A stretch of DNA of 8,054 bases from Oscillospiraceae bacterium (GCA_902782805.1 CACZON010000063.1:1-8054); one strand, 5' to 3'; shown: positions 1-5,930, numbered from the stretch's first letter. Numbers and translations are program-made. The notes: generated by a model from the letters alone, not told the origin.

Positions 1-1
1 A

Positions 2-79
2 GCGATGGCGAAATATCCGTACGAAAACATCCAGTACAGACCGCGCTACAAAGCCGACGGCACCGTGGCGGAAATCTAA
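2..79 (+). CDS. C-terminal end of an unidentified protein (partial)
   Basis: Reading from base 2, 25 sense codons run without a stop to TAA at 77-79, and the gene begins outside the window. The visible tail is rich in Tyr, Lys and Arg and ends in ...DGTVAEI. I do not recognise the family from so short a piece. It lies 21 nt upstream of the aldolase start on the same strand with no terminator between them, so it is probably the preceding gene of the same sugar-acid operon. A dehydratase or dehydrogenase would fit that context, but nothing in the residues themselves supports either. Confidence 0.6.
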   Translation, partial: AMAKYPYENIQYRPRYKADGTVAEI

Positions 80-100
80 GGCAAAAGGGAGAGAAGACCC

Positions 101-1009
101 ATGGGAAAATTAGGCGGCATTATCATTCCGGCGGTCACGCCGTTCGATGAAAACGGCGAGATCGATTTTGCGGCGCTGCGCCGAAATTACGAGGCGTGGA
201 ACAAAACGGACGTTGCGGGCTATATGTGCCTCGGGAGCAACGGCGAATTCCGCATGCTCTCGGATGACGAAGCGCTCGAGGTGATCCGCGAAAGCGCGAA
301 AGCGGCCGACCGGGAAAAATGCTTCATCGCCGGCGTCGGGCGCGAATCCCTGCTCGAAACGCTGCGCTTTATCGACCGCGTCGCGCGGGAAAACCTGCCG
401 ATCGATTATCTTTCGGTCCTGACGCCGCATTACTTCAAGGGCCTGATGACCGACGAGGCGCTGATCGGCTACTATACCGCGATCGCCGACCACAGCCCGC
501 TGCCGATCCTGCTCTACTGCGCGCCGGCCTTCGCGAACGACGTGGTGATCTCCGCGGAAGCGGTAAAAATCCTCGCCGATCACCCGAACATCCACGGGAT
601 CAAGGATACCTCGAAAAACATGCTCGCCTCCTATATGGCGGCGGCCGGCGGGAGGGCGGATTTCGAGATCCTCTCCGGCTCGATGAGCACGGTGTTCGAC
701 TGCCTCGATCTCGGCGGAAAAGGCGGCGTCGTTTCCGCGGCGAACTATTTCCCGCAGCAGTGCGCCGAGGTCGTCCGGCTTTATAAAGCACAGGGCCGCG
801 AAAAGGCACTCGAGTACTACCGGGACCTGCAGGCGCTGATCAAAAAAACCGGCGCGCGCGGGAGCGTTGCCGGCGTAAAGTGCTGCATGAACCTCGTCGG
901 CCTCTCGGGCGGATTCCCGAGAAAGCCGATTCTGCCGGTATCGGACGAAATCGCTTCCGAAATGAAGGAGGCGCTGTGCGCGGCCGGGTATGAAATCAAG
1001 GAGGCGTAA
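101..1009 (+). CDS. DapA/DHDPS-family aldolase (4-hydroxy-2-oxoglutarate or keto-deoxy-sugar-acid aldolase-like)
   Basis: This is a class I, Schiff-base-forming lyase of the dihydrodipicolinate synthase / N-acetylneuraminate lyase family, predicted to be a cytosolic (beta/alpha)8 barrel. At 302 residues it has the usual full length. Visible landmarks are GSNGE at 45-49 (the pyruvyl carboxylate-binding loop), TPHYF at 108-112, the catalytic Tyr139 in LLYCAP, and the Schiff-base Lys168 in HGIKDTSKN. True lysine-pathway enzymes usually read GTTGE in the first motif. GSNGE with a following Phe resembles human HOGA1 and related 4-hydroxy-2-oxoglutarate or 2-keto-3-deoxy-aldonate aldolases, so I favour a catabolic role over lysine synthesis. 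The substrate cannot be fixed. The ATG at 101 is preceded by AGGGAGA at 86-92. The downstream lactonase-like gene starts 3 nt after the stop, and its ribosome binding site lies inside this gene, which implies co-transcription. Confidence 0.9.
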   Translation: MGKLGGIIIPAVTPFDENGEIDFAALRRNYEAWNKTDVAGYMCLGSNGEFRMLSDDEALEVIRESAKAADREKCFIAGVGRESLLETLRFIDRVARENLPIDYLSVLTPHYFKGLMTDEALIGYYTAIADHSPLPILLYCAPAFANDVVISAEAVKILADHPNIHGIKDTSKNMLASYMAAAGGRADFEILSGSMSTVFDCLDLGGKGGVVSAANYFPQQCAEVVRLYKAQGREKALEYYRDLQALIKKTGARGSVAGVKCCMNLVGLSGGFPRKPILPVSDEIASEMKEALCAAGYEIKEA

Positions 1010-1012
1010 AAA

Positions 1013-1720
1013 ATGAGCGTATCGATCTTCTGGCTCGGACAGGCGGGCGTCATCCTGAAAACGGAGCACGGCTCGCTCGCGGTCGATCCCTTCTGCGGCA
1101 GCGCGAAAGGGATTTCCGAGCGGCTGTATCCGCCGTTCCTTCCGAAGAACAGCGTCTTCGTCGACCTCGTGCTGACCACCCACGCGCATTGGGACCATTT
1201 CGACCCGGAGACCTACCGCGATTACGTGATCCCCAAGGCGATCGTCGGCCCCGGAAGCTGCATGGCGGCGCTCGAGCGCAGCGGCCTTGAGATCCCCGGC
1301 ATCCGGCTCGACCGGCGCGGGACCCTCGAACAAAACGGCTTTAAGATCCGCGCGACCGCTGCGGATCACGATCTCGACAGCGTCGGCTACCTGATCGAAG
1401 CTGAGGGCTACAAGCTCTATTTTTCGGGCGATGCGCTCTTTACGGCAAATACGATCATCCCGAATATCGATCTTTCCCCGGATCTCGCGTTCGTCTGCAT
1501 CAACGGAAAGCTCGGCAATATGAACGCCTATGAAGCGGCGGCCTTCTGCCGTATTCTGCGTGCGAAGGTCGGCATCCCGATGCACTACGAGATGATCCGC
1601 AACAACACCGAGAACCCCAAGGAATTTACAAACGCTCTCGAACGCTCCGGCGCGGCCGTAAAGCCGTTTGTTCTGGAAAAGGGCAGGGAATACCGGATTG
1701 AGGAAATCCTCGGGGAGTAA
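1013..1720 (+). CDS. UlaG-like metallo-beta-lactamase-fold hydrolase (COG2220 type)
   Basis: This is a 235-residue metal-dependent hydrolase of the metallo-beta-lactamase fold. The metal ligands are clear: HAHWDH at 57-62 (H57, H59, D61, H62), H119 in AADHD, D140 in YFSGDA, and a C-terminal H191 in PMHYE. The N-terminal FWLGQAG...VDP pattern and the closing MHYEM...N..EF pattern are typical of the UlaG/COG2220 branch, whose best-known member opens the lactone ring of L-ascorbate 6-phosphate. It is clearly shorter than E. coli UlaG (about 350 residues), so the exact substrate is open. No signal peptide is visible, so it should be cytosolic. The ATG at 1013 follows AAGGAGG at 998-1004. Beside a keto-acid-type aldolase, a sugar-lactone or phosphorylated-lactone hydrolase is a reasonable inference. 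It is the last gene before a strong terminator. Confidence 0.85.
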   Translation: MSVSIFWLGQAGVILKTEHGSLAVDPFCGSAKGISERLYPPFLPKNSVFVDLVLTTHAHWDHFDPETYRDYVIPKAIVGPGSCMAALERSGLEIPGIRLDRRGTLEQNGFKIRATAADHDLDSVGYLIEAEGYKLYFSGDALFTANTIIPNIDLSPDLAFVCINGKLGNMNAYEAAAFCRILRAKVGIPMHYEMIRNNTENPKEFTNALERSGAAVKPFVLEKGREYRIEEILGE

Positions 1721-1742
1721 GCTCGGTTGTATCCTTTTGAAG

Positions 1743-1771
1743 AAAGCCTCCGCGAAAGCGGAGGCTTTTTT
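1743..1771 (+). terminator. Rho-independent terminator after the aldolase/lactonase operon
   Basis: A perfect 8-bp stem, GCCTCCGC at 1746-1753 and GCGGAGGC at 1758-1765, closes a GAAA tetraloop. The stem is extended by three A-T pairs and followed by a six-T tract at 1766-1771. It lies 23 nt past the stop codon of the MBL-fold gene. Confidence 0.95.
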
Positions 1772-1868
1772 GCGCTGTGATCCGTTCCCCCAAGGAAGAT
1801 GGCCCGATCGGCCAGACGAAAACGCAATCGAAAAAGCGGGCCGGGCTGCCGGGAGAGCAGGAGGGGTC

Positions 1869-1901
1869 AAAGAGGCGCTGTCGGAGGAAAGCGCTTTTTT
1901 T
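1869..1901 (+). other. Second terminator-like hairpin before the PadR promoter
   Basis: GCGCT at 1875-1879 pairs with AGCGC at 1890-1894. A run of A and G at 1869-1874 can extend the stem into the seven-T tract at 1895-1901 with two G-U pairs. It has terminator shape, but its T tract is partly used up in the stem. It starts about 100 nt beyond the first terminator and ends 21 nt before the PadR -35 box, so it may insulate that promoter. No gene or clear RNA is seen between the two hairpins. Confidence 0.5.
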
Positions 1902-1922
1902 GAGAATTTTTCAAAATAGGGG

Positions 1923-1951
1923 TTGACAAAAAGAATACTTCGTGATACGAT
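1923..1951 (+). promoter_or_regulatory. Sigma-A promoter of the PadR/DUF1700/DUF4097 operon
   Basis: The -35 box is TTGACA (1923-1928), a perfect consensus. A 17-nt spacer separates it from the -10 box TACGAT (1946-1951). The predicted start of transcription is near 1958, giving a very short leader that carries AGGAGGT at 1964-1970 and the ATG at 1976. Confidence 0.85.
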
Positions 1952-1955
1952 GTAT
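1935..1955. promoter_or_regulatory. Candidate PadR autoregulatory operator
   Basis: An imperfect palindrome has arms ATACTTCGT (1935-1943) and ACGATGTAT (1947-1955) around a GAT centre, with eight of nine positions complementary. It covers the end of the spacer and the whole -10 box, so a bound dimer would block RNA polymerase. PadR-family repressors commonly bind ATAC/ATGT-type palindromes over their own promoter. Assignment to the adjacent PadR gene is inference. Confidence 0.65.
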
Positions 1956-1975
1956 ACCGTAAAAGGAGGTATGAC

Positions 1976-2296
1976 ATGGACGCTCAACTGAAACGCGGGC
2001 TGCTCGATATCTGCGTGCTGGCCGCGATCAAAGACGAAGACTCCTACGGTTACCGGATCATCAAGGACTTAAAGCCGTACGTCGAGCTGTCCGAATCGAC
2101 GCTTTATACCATCCTCAAGCGCCTCGAAGGAGGCGGAATGCTGACGGTCCGAAGCGCGGAACACGACGGGCGGCTGAGAAAGTACTATCACATTACGCAG
2201 GCGGGCGTGCTTCGGATCGAGGAATTCAAAGAGGATTGGAAAGAGATCGAGTCGATCTATCAGTTCGTAATGAGGGAGGAAAAACAACATGAATAA
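1976..2296 (+). CDS. PadR-family transcriptional regulator
   Basis: This is a 106-residue winged-helix DNA-binding protein of the short PadR type. The N-terminal part (about residues 5-50) holds the helix-turn-helix, with LLDICVLAAI, the DSYGYRI turn, and the recognition-helix signature STLYTILKRLE. The wing follows with DGRLRKYYHITQAG. The C-terminal helix (about 75-105) is short and would serve dimerisation. It is expected to repress its own operon through the palindrome over the promoter. The ATG at 1976 is chosen because AGGAGGT ends 5 nt upstream. An ATG at 1971 is in another frame. The end overlaps the DUF1700 gene by 8 nt. PadR next to DUF1700 and DUF4097 is a recurring Firmicutes arrangement, often tied to envelope or antimicrobial stress. 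The inducing signal is not visible here. Confidence 0.93.
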   Translation: MDAQLKRGLLDICVLAAIKDEDSYGYRIIKDLKPYVELSESTLYTILKRLEGGGMLTVRSAEHDGRLRKYYHITQAGVLRIEEFKEDWKEIESIYQFVMREEKQHE

Positions 2297-2891
2297 ACGG
2301 GAATTTCTCCAAAGCGTGGAGAACGGACTTTCCGGTCTGCCGCGGGAAGACATCGAACAGCGGCTTTCGTTTTACGGCGAAATGATCGACGACCGGATCG
2401 AAGACGGATTTTCCGAGGAGGAAGCGGTCGCAGGGATCGGCACGCCCGCGGAGATTGTTGCGCAGATTATTGAAGAGACCCCGCTGCCGCGGATCATCCG
2501 CGAACGGGTGCGGCCCAAACGAAAGCTCGGCGCGCTGGAAATCATCCTTCTGGTGCTCGGCTCGCCGGTCTGGATCGCGATCGCGGCTTCGCTTTTTGCG
2601 GTCGTCGTTTTGCTGTACGCCGTGCTCTGGGCGCTGACGATCGTGCTCTGGGCGGTGTTCATCTCGCTGATCGCGGGCGGGATCGGCGCGCTGGCGCTCG
2701 GGATCCTGGCGCTCTGCCGCGGCGAGATCCCGCAGGGGCTTGCGCTGCTCGGCTGCGCGCTGGTGCTCTGCGGGCTTTCGATTTTCCTCTTCTTCGCCGC
2801 GAAGGGCGCGACGAAAGGCGCCGCGATTCTCGTAAAGAAGCTCGCGCGCGGCATAAAATCTCTGTTTGTCGGAAAGGAGAGATCGGCATGA
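2289..2891 (+). CDS. DUF1700 (HAAS-domain) membrane protein
   Basis: The 200-residue protein has two parts. Residues 1-65 form a helical, charged cytosolic domain of the HAAS/DUF1700 kind, with NKREFLQSVENGLSGLP, a Y-G-E-M-I-D-D-R-I-E-D-G stretch and the turn IGTPAEIVAQI, which closely follow the family pattern. Residues about 82-172 are strongly hydrophobic and probably make four membrane segments (roughly 84-106, 107-128, 126-144 and 149-171), followed by a basic cytosolic tail. The ATG at 2289 sits inside the end of padR and has GGGAGG at 2274-2279. The stop overlaps the next start as ATGA. The family is thought to partner PadR regulators and DUF4097 proteins in membrane sensing or stabilisation, but its biochemical role is not established. 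Confidence 0.88.
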   Translation: MNKREFLQSVENGLSGLPREDIEQRLSFYGEMIDDRIEDGFSEEEAVAGIGTPAEIVAQIIEETPLPRIIRERVRPKRKLGALEIILLVLGSPVWIAIAASLFAVVVLLYAVLWALTIVLWAVFISLIAGGIGALALGILALCRGEIPQGLALLGCALVLCGLSIFLFFAAKGATKGAAILVKKLARGIKSLFVGKERSA

Positions 2892-3853
2892 AAAAAAGCA
2901 CTGTTTTCTGGATTGTCGCGGCGATCGTTCTGATCGCTGCGGGCGGCGCGCTCTTCACCGGCGCGCTCGCGAAAGCCGGCTGGGATTTTTCTTCGATTGC
3001 AAACGTGAAGTTTGAAGACGAAACGGTTCCGGTCAACCGGCCGTTCAAGCATATTTCGGTCAAAGCCGGAACGGAAACGATCACCTTTTTGCCGAGCGAG
3101 GGCAGAACGTGCAGCGTAGAATTCCGCGTACCGGAACAAATCCGCCGCGAGGTGACGATAACGGACGATACCCTCCGCATCGAAACGGAGGATACGCGAA
3201 GCTGGCATGAAAGGCTCGGTCTGTTCTCGTTTGAAAAAGGATCGATCAAGGTTTATCTGCCGGTCGGGGAGTACGGCGCGCTTACCGCCGCGACGACCAC
3301 CGGCGGGATCGAGCTGCCGGAGCATTTCGGCTTTTCGCAGATCAGCCTTACGGCTTCCACCGGCGACGTCACCTGCCGCGCGGACGCCGGCGAAGGGCTC
3401 ACGATCGCGCTTTCCACAGGCGATATCCGGCTCGAGGGCATCAACGCCGGAAATGTTTCGCTGTCGCTCACGACGGGGAAAATCGAGATCGCCGACGTAA
3501 CCTGCAGAGACCTTCTGATCTCCCAATCGACCGGCAGATCGAAGATTCAAAACGTAACGTGCAGCTCGCTTTCTTCGACCGCTTCGACGGGCAGGATCGC
3601 GCTCGAGAACGTATGCGCGAATCAAAAAATCTCCGTCGAGCGGACAACGGGGGATATTACGCTTTCGGGCTGCGACGCCGGGGAGCTCTTCCTTAAAACG
3701 ACGACGGGCGACGTTTCCGGCACGCTGCGTACGGAAAAGACGTTCTTTACCGAAACCAATACCGGGCGCGTCGACGTTCCGAAGACGCTCTCCAACTTCG
3801 CTTGCGAGGTCCATACGACGACGGGCGATATCACCTTTACGGTCGAGCCCTGA
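2888..3853 (+). CDS. Membrane-anchored DUF4097 beta-solenoid protein
   Basis: The 321-residue protein has a short basic start and one hydrophobic segment (about 6-28), which is either an uncleaved anchor or a signal peptide. The rest should lie outside the membrane. From residue 137 to the C-terminus, the motif (S/T/N)TG(D/K/R/G) occurs ten times, at 137, 157, 176, 195, 214, 233, 253, 272, 291 and 311. The period is thus 19 or 20 residues throughout, which marks a right-handed parallel beta-helix of the DUF4097/DUF4098 adhesin-like family. No catalytic residues stand out. Translation starts at an ATGA overlap with the DUF1700 gene, with GGAG at 2876-2879. It is the last gene of the PadR operon and ends before a bidirectional terminator. 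A role in envelope stress or surface structure is inferred from the operon type. Confidence 0.88.
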   Translation: MKKSTVFWIVAAIVLIAAGGALFTGALAKAGWDFSSIANVKFEDETVPVNRPFKHISVKAGTETITFLPSEGRTCSVEFRVPEQIRREVTITDDTLRIETEDTRSWHERLGLFSFEKGSIKVYLPVGEYGALTAATTTGGIELPEHFGFSQISLTASTGDVTCRADAGEGLTIALSTGDIRLEGINAGNVSLSLTTGKIEIADVTCRDLLISQSTGRSKIQNVTCSSLSSTASTGRIALENVCANQKISVERTTGDITLSGCDAGELFLKTTTGDVSGTLRTEKTFFTETNTGRVDVPKTLSNFACEVHTTTGDITFTVEP

Positions 3854-3865
3854 AACAAAGGTCAT

Positions 3866-3905
3866 AAAAAGAAGCCTCCGCGCAGCGCGGAGGCTTTTCT
3901 TTTTT
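3866..3905. terminator. Bidirectional terminator between convergent genes
   Basis: GCCTCCGC (3874-3881) and GCGGAGGC (3887-3894) form a perfect 8-bp stem around GCAGC. On the plus strand it is followed by TTTT-C-TTTTTT. On the minus strand the A-rich left flank (3866-3873) supplies the T tract. It therefore ends both the DUF4097 transcript and the kinase transcript. The stem arms are identical to those of the terminator at 1743-1771. Confidence 0.93.
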
Positions 3906-3911
3906 GAATGA

Positions 3912-5228
3912 TCAGAAATATTTCTTCGCGAGGGCGACGTTGCCGAGGATCGGGCAATCGTCCACGATCCGGAACTCAAAGCCGGGAATCTCGCGGCGCT
4001 TGAGCTTTAAGTAGCTTTCCGTAGACATGCCGCCGGAGATCTTGATCACCGGAGAGAGCTGCTGGACGGCGGCGGCCTGATCGATCGCCTTTTTGAGGAC
4101 GCCCTGCATCGCGCGCAGCATCGCGGCGAGCATCTTGTCGCGCGTGGCTTCAAGCGTGAGCCCGTGCCAGGCGCCGGTGCGCTTTTCAAGGCTCTGGCGG
4201 TCGCCGGTCAGATACGGATCGAATGTGACGCTTTCGTCGTCGAGGCATTCTTCGATCACGCGGTCGACGTAGGCGTAGAATTCCCGCTGCGTCATTTCGC
4301 GGCAGAGCTGCTCGAAGAACCAGTCGATCGCAAAGCCGCCGGCGGTGGTCGCGTAGATCTGCCAGATGCCGGGCAGGGCGGAATTGCGCAGGTAGTATTC
4401 CGGGTTTACAACCGGTTTGTCTGTGAGAATGCTTACCATTTCGCTGCTGCCGGTGGCGTTCATCATCTCGCCGGGTGTTTCGTTGCCTGCGCCCATCTGC
4501 GCGGCGGCGACGTCGTTCGTGCCGACGGCAACGGGGATCCCGGCTTTGACCCCGAGCTTTTCGGCGATCTGCGGCAGGAGCCTGCCGAGCGGCGCGCCGG
4601 GGTTGTAGATCTCGCCGAAGAGATGCGGCGCAAGGCCGAATTCGTCAATCAGCTCGCGGGACCAGCCATGCTGGGTGGTCGTTTCGTAGAGCCCCATCAT
4701 CGAGGCGTTAACAAGGTCGACCATCCATTCTCCGGTCAGCTTTTTGTGGATATACGTCGGCAAATGGCCGATCCGATAGGCGTTCTGGAAGACTTCCGGC
4801 GTATTCTGGAGCATCCAGATATACGTCATCGCCGAGCATCCGCCGGGGAAGGGGTAGATCCCGGAGATCTTCATGTAACGATCCTTGCCGATCGTCTCTT
4901 CAATATATTGCGTCTGCGGGCGGCTGCGGCGGTCCATGTGGGTGATGATATTGGGGTAAAGGAGATCGCCTTGACGGTCGAGCACCACGGGCGAAGGCGA
5001 ATAGGTGTCGTAGCAGAGCAGTTCGACCTTTGCGCGCAGGGCGGGATCAAGTTTTTCCGCCGCTGCAAAGAGACCGGCCCAGAGCTTTTCGGGTTCCATT
5101 TCGACCTTCTCGCCGGGCAAAAGGAGATAGGGATAGGTTTCCTTCGCCCAGCCGAGGGTGGTTCCGTTTTCATCAATGATACTGAGTTTTACGGCCGAGG
5201 TGCCGAAATCGATCGAAAGAAACAGCAT
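3912..5228 (-). CDS. FGGY-family carbohydrate kinase
   Basis: This is an ATP-dependent sugar kinase of the FGGY/ASKHA superfamily, expected to phosphorylate a ketose or polyol in the cytosol. Landmarks are the N-terminal phosphate loop IDFGTSAVK (6-14), MDRRSR (98-103) at the position of the family's sugar-binding WxDxR, GTNDVAAAQMGAG (236-248) with the probable catalytic base Asp239, the adenosine/phosphate motif NATGSSEM (257-264), and SGGMS (398-402) with a closing GNVALAK. At 438 residues it is shorter than most FGGY kinases (about 480-520), with no obvious missing motif. The substrate cannot be read from the sequence. The ATG at 5228 is preceded on the minus strand by GGAGGGG (5240-5234). 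The gene is divergent from the isomerase/transketolase operon and converges on the DUF4097 gene. A near-consensus promoter and a LacI-type operator lie directly upstream. Confidence 0.9.
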   Translation of the reverse strand: MLFLSIDFGTSAVKLSIIDENGTTLGWAKETYPYLLLPGEKVEMEPEKLWAGLFAAAEKLDPALRAKVELLCYDTYSPSPVVLDRQGDLLYPNIITHMDRRSRPQTQYIEETIGKDRYMKISGIYPFPGGCSAMTYIWMLQNTPEVFQNAYRIGHLPTYIHKKLTGEWMVDLVNASMMGLYETTTQHGWSRELIDEFGLAPHLFGEIYNPGAPLGRLLPQIAEKLGVKAGIPVAVGTNDVAAAQMGAGNETPGEMMNATGSSEMVSILTDKPVVNPEYYLRNSALPGIWQIYATTAGGFAIDWFFEQLCREMTQREFYAYVDRVIEECLDDESVTFDPYLTGDRQSLEKRTGAWHGLTLEATRDKMLAAMLRAMQGVLKKAIDQAAAVQQLSPVIKISGGMSTESYLKLKRREIPGFEFRIVDDCPILGNVALAKKYF

Positions 5229-5273
5229 GAGAACCCCTCCAAAGTCCTGATTCGTAATAGAGCGCCGGTTTTT

Positions 5274-5285
5274 GGGAGCGCTCCC
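5274..5285. promoter_or_regulatory. LacI-type operator
   Basis: GGGAGCGCTCCC is a perfect 12-bp palindrome with the central CG of LacI/GalR-family operators. It starts 9 nt downstream of the kinase -10 box, at about +4 to +15 of that transcript, where a bound repressor would stop initiation or early elongation. No LacI-family gene is in the window, so the regulator is encoded elsewhere. Confidence 0.8.
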
Positions 5286-5294
5286 TTCTTTTTT

Positions 5295-5323
5295 ATCATA
5301 ACAGACTCCCGGTTCGGTGTCAA
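5295..5323 (-). promoter_or_regulatory. Sigma-A promoter of the FGGY kinase gene
   Basis: On the minus strand, TTGACA (5323-5318) and TATGAT (5300-5295) are separated by exactly 17 nt. The -35 matches consensus fully and the -10 differs at one base. Transcription should start near 5288, leaving a leader of about 60 nt that contains the LacI-type palindrome. Confidence 0.9.
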
Positions 5324-5337
5324 TTCATGCTGAATTG
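5321..5337. promoter_or_regulatory. Perfect palindrome over the kinase -35 box, candidate operator
   Basis: CAATTCA TGC TGAATTG has 7-bp arms, all complementary, around a 3-nt centre. Its left end covers half of the kinase -35 box, and it lies between the two divergent promoters. It does not resemble the LacI-type site beside it, so a second regulator, for example of the GntR or DeoR type, is possible. It has no T tract on either side that would make it a terminator. Confidence 0.55.
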
Positions 5338-5380
5338 GAAAAATAATTTTCGAAACAGAAGAAACAACCGCGGGGAAGCC

Positions 5381-5409
5381 TTTACAAAATCCGGCGTGCG
5401 TTGTAAGAT
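5381..5409 (+). promoter_or_regulatory. Sigma-A promoter of the isomerase/transketolase operon
   Basis: TTTACA (5381-5386) and TAAGAT (5404-5409) are separated by 17 nt, each one base off consensus. Transcription would begin near 5416, giving a leader of roughly 68 nt. The leader contains a GC-rich self-complementary stretch (5431-5458) including CGCG-AGCC-CGCG and the palindrome GGTGCACC (5448-5455). Confidence 0.8.
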
Positions 5410-5483
5410 GGAATCAGAGACGAAAATAACGCCGCGAGCCCGCGCTTGGTGCACCGGCAGAGAAAAAACGGAGGGAAGCGAAT

Positions 5484-5927
5484 ATGAAAATAGCATTCGG
5501 ATCGGATCCAAACGCAACGGAATTCAAGAAGATCCTGTTTGATTACGTCAGCGCGAAAGAGGGCATCGAATGCACCGATTTCGGCAGCGACGATCCGATT
5601 TACGCGAACGTCGCGATCGAGGTTGCGACCGCGGTGGCGGCCGGAAAATTCGACCGCGGGATCCTGATCTGCGGAACGGGGATCGGCGTATGCATTGCTG
5701 CCAACAAGGTGCCCGGAGCCTATGCGGCGCTGGTCAACAACATCTATCAGGCGCAGCGCGCGCAGCTTTCCAATAACGCGAACATCATCACGATGGGCGC
5801 CCAGGTCACCGGGATCGAGGTTGCGAAGATGATGGTCGACGAATACCTGCGCTGCACGTTTGATCCGGCTTCGCGCTCGATGCCGAAGGTACAGCGGATC
5901 TGCGACTACGAGAAGGAGGGCAAATAA
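5484..5927 (+). CDS. RpiB/LacAB-family sugar-phosphate isomerase, possibly erythrulose-4-phosphate isomerase (EryI/DerI) type
   Basis: The 147-residue protein has the RpiB fold and length and would interconvert an aldose and a ketose phosphate in the cytosol. Conserved parts are MKIAFGSD at 1-8, the anion-binding loop GILICGTGIGVCIAANK (59-75) with Cys63 at the position of the RpiB catalytic Cys, TMGAQVTG (103-110), and Arg131/Arg138 in the C-terminal phosphate-binding stretch. Two residues of classical RpiB are changed: the DH pair near residue 9 reads Asp8-Pro9, and the His of the ARxHN motif, which opens the ribose ring, aligns with Ser96 in AQLSNNANIITMGA. From memory, that LSNNA.IITMGA pattern belongs to the erythrulose-4-phosphate isomerases of erythritol/threitol catabolism. 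The ATG at 5484 follows GGAGGG (5470-5475). The split transketolase follows directly. Ribose 5-phosphate isomerase activity is doubtful. Confidence 0.87.
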   Translation: MKIAFGSDPNATEFKKILFDYVSAKEGIECTDFGSDDPIYANVAIEVATAVAAGKFDRGILICGTGIGVCIAANKVPGAYAALVNNIYQAQRAQLSNNANIITMGAQVTGIEVAKMMVDEYLRCTFDPASRSMPKVQRICDYEKEGK

Positions 5928-5930
5928 AGC

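Noticed and set aside
101..1009. Lysine-biosynthetic dapA
   Set aside because: The carboxylate-binding motif is GSNGE instead of GTTGE, and the neighbours are catabolic or hydrolytic enzymes with no lysine-pathway genes, so the specific name is not supported.
1800..1814. Short palindrome TGGCC-CGATC-GGCCA between the two hairpins upstream of padR
   Set aside because: Arms of five GC-rich bases are expected by chance in this composition, and it is not placed at any promoter.
1971..1973. ATG at 1971 as the PadR start
   Set aside because: It directly abuts the ribosome binding site and is in a different frame from the PadR protein. The ATG at 1976 has correct spacing and frame.
110..1987. A 625-codon open frame on the minus strand across the aldolase and MBL-fold genes
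   Set aside because: It lies antisense to two well-identified genes, has no ribosome binding site or recognisable family, and is rich in Arg, Ala and Asp as expected from the complement of GC-rich codons. Similar antisense frames at 2372-3979, 4164-5333, 5382-6695 and 7154-7885 were rejected for the same reason.
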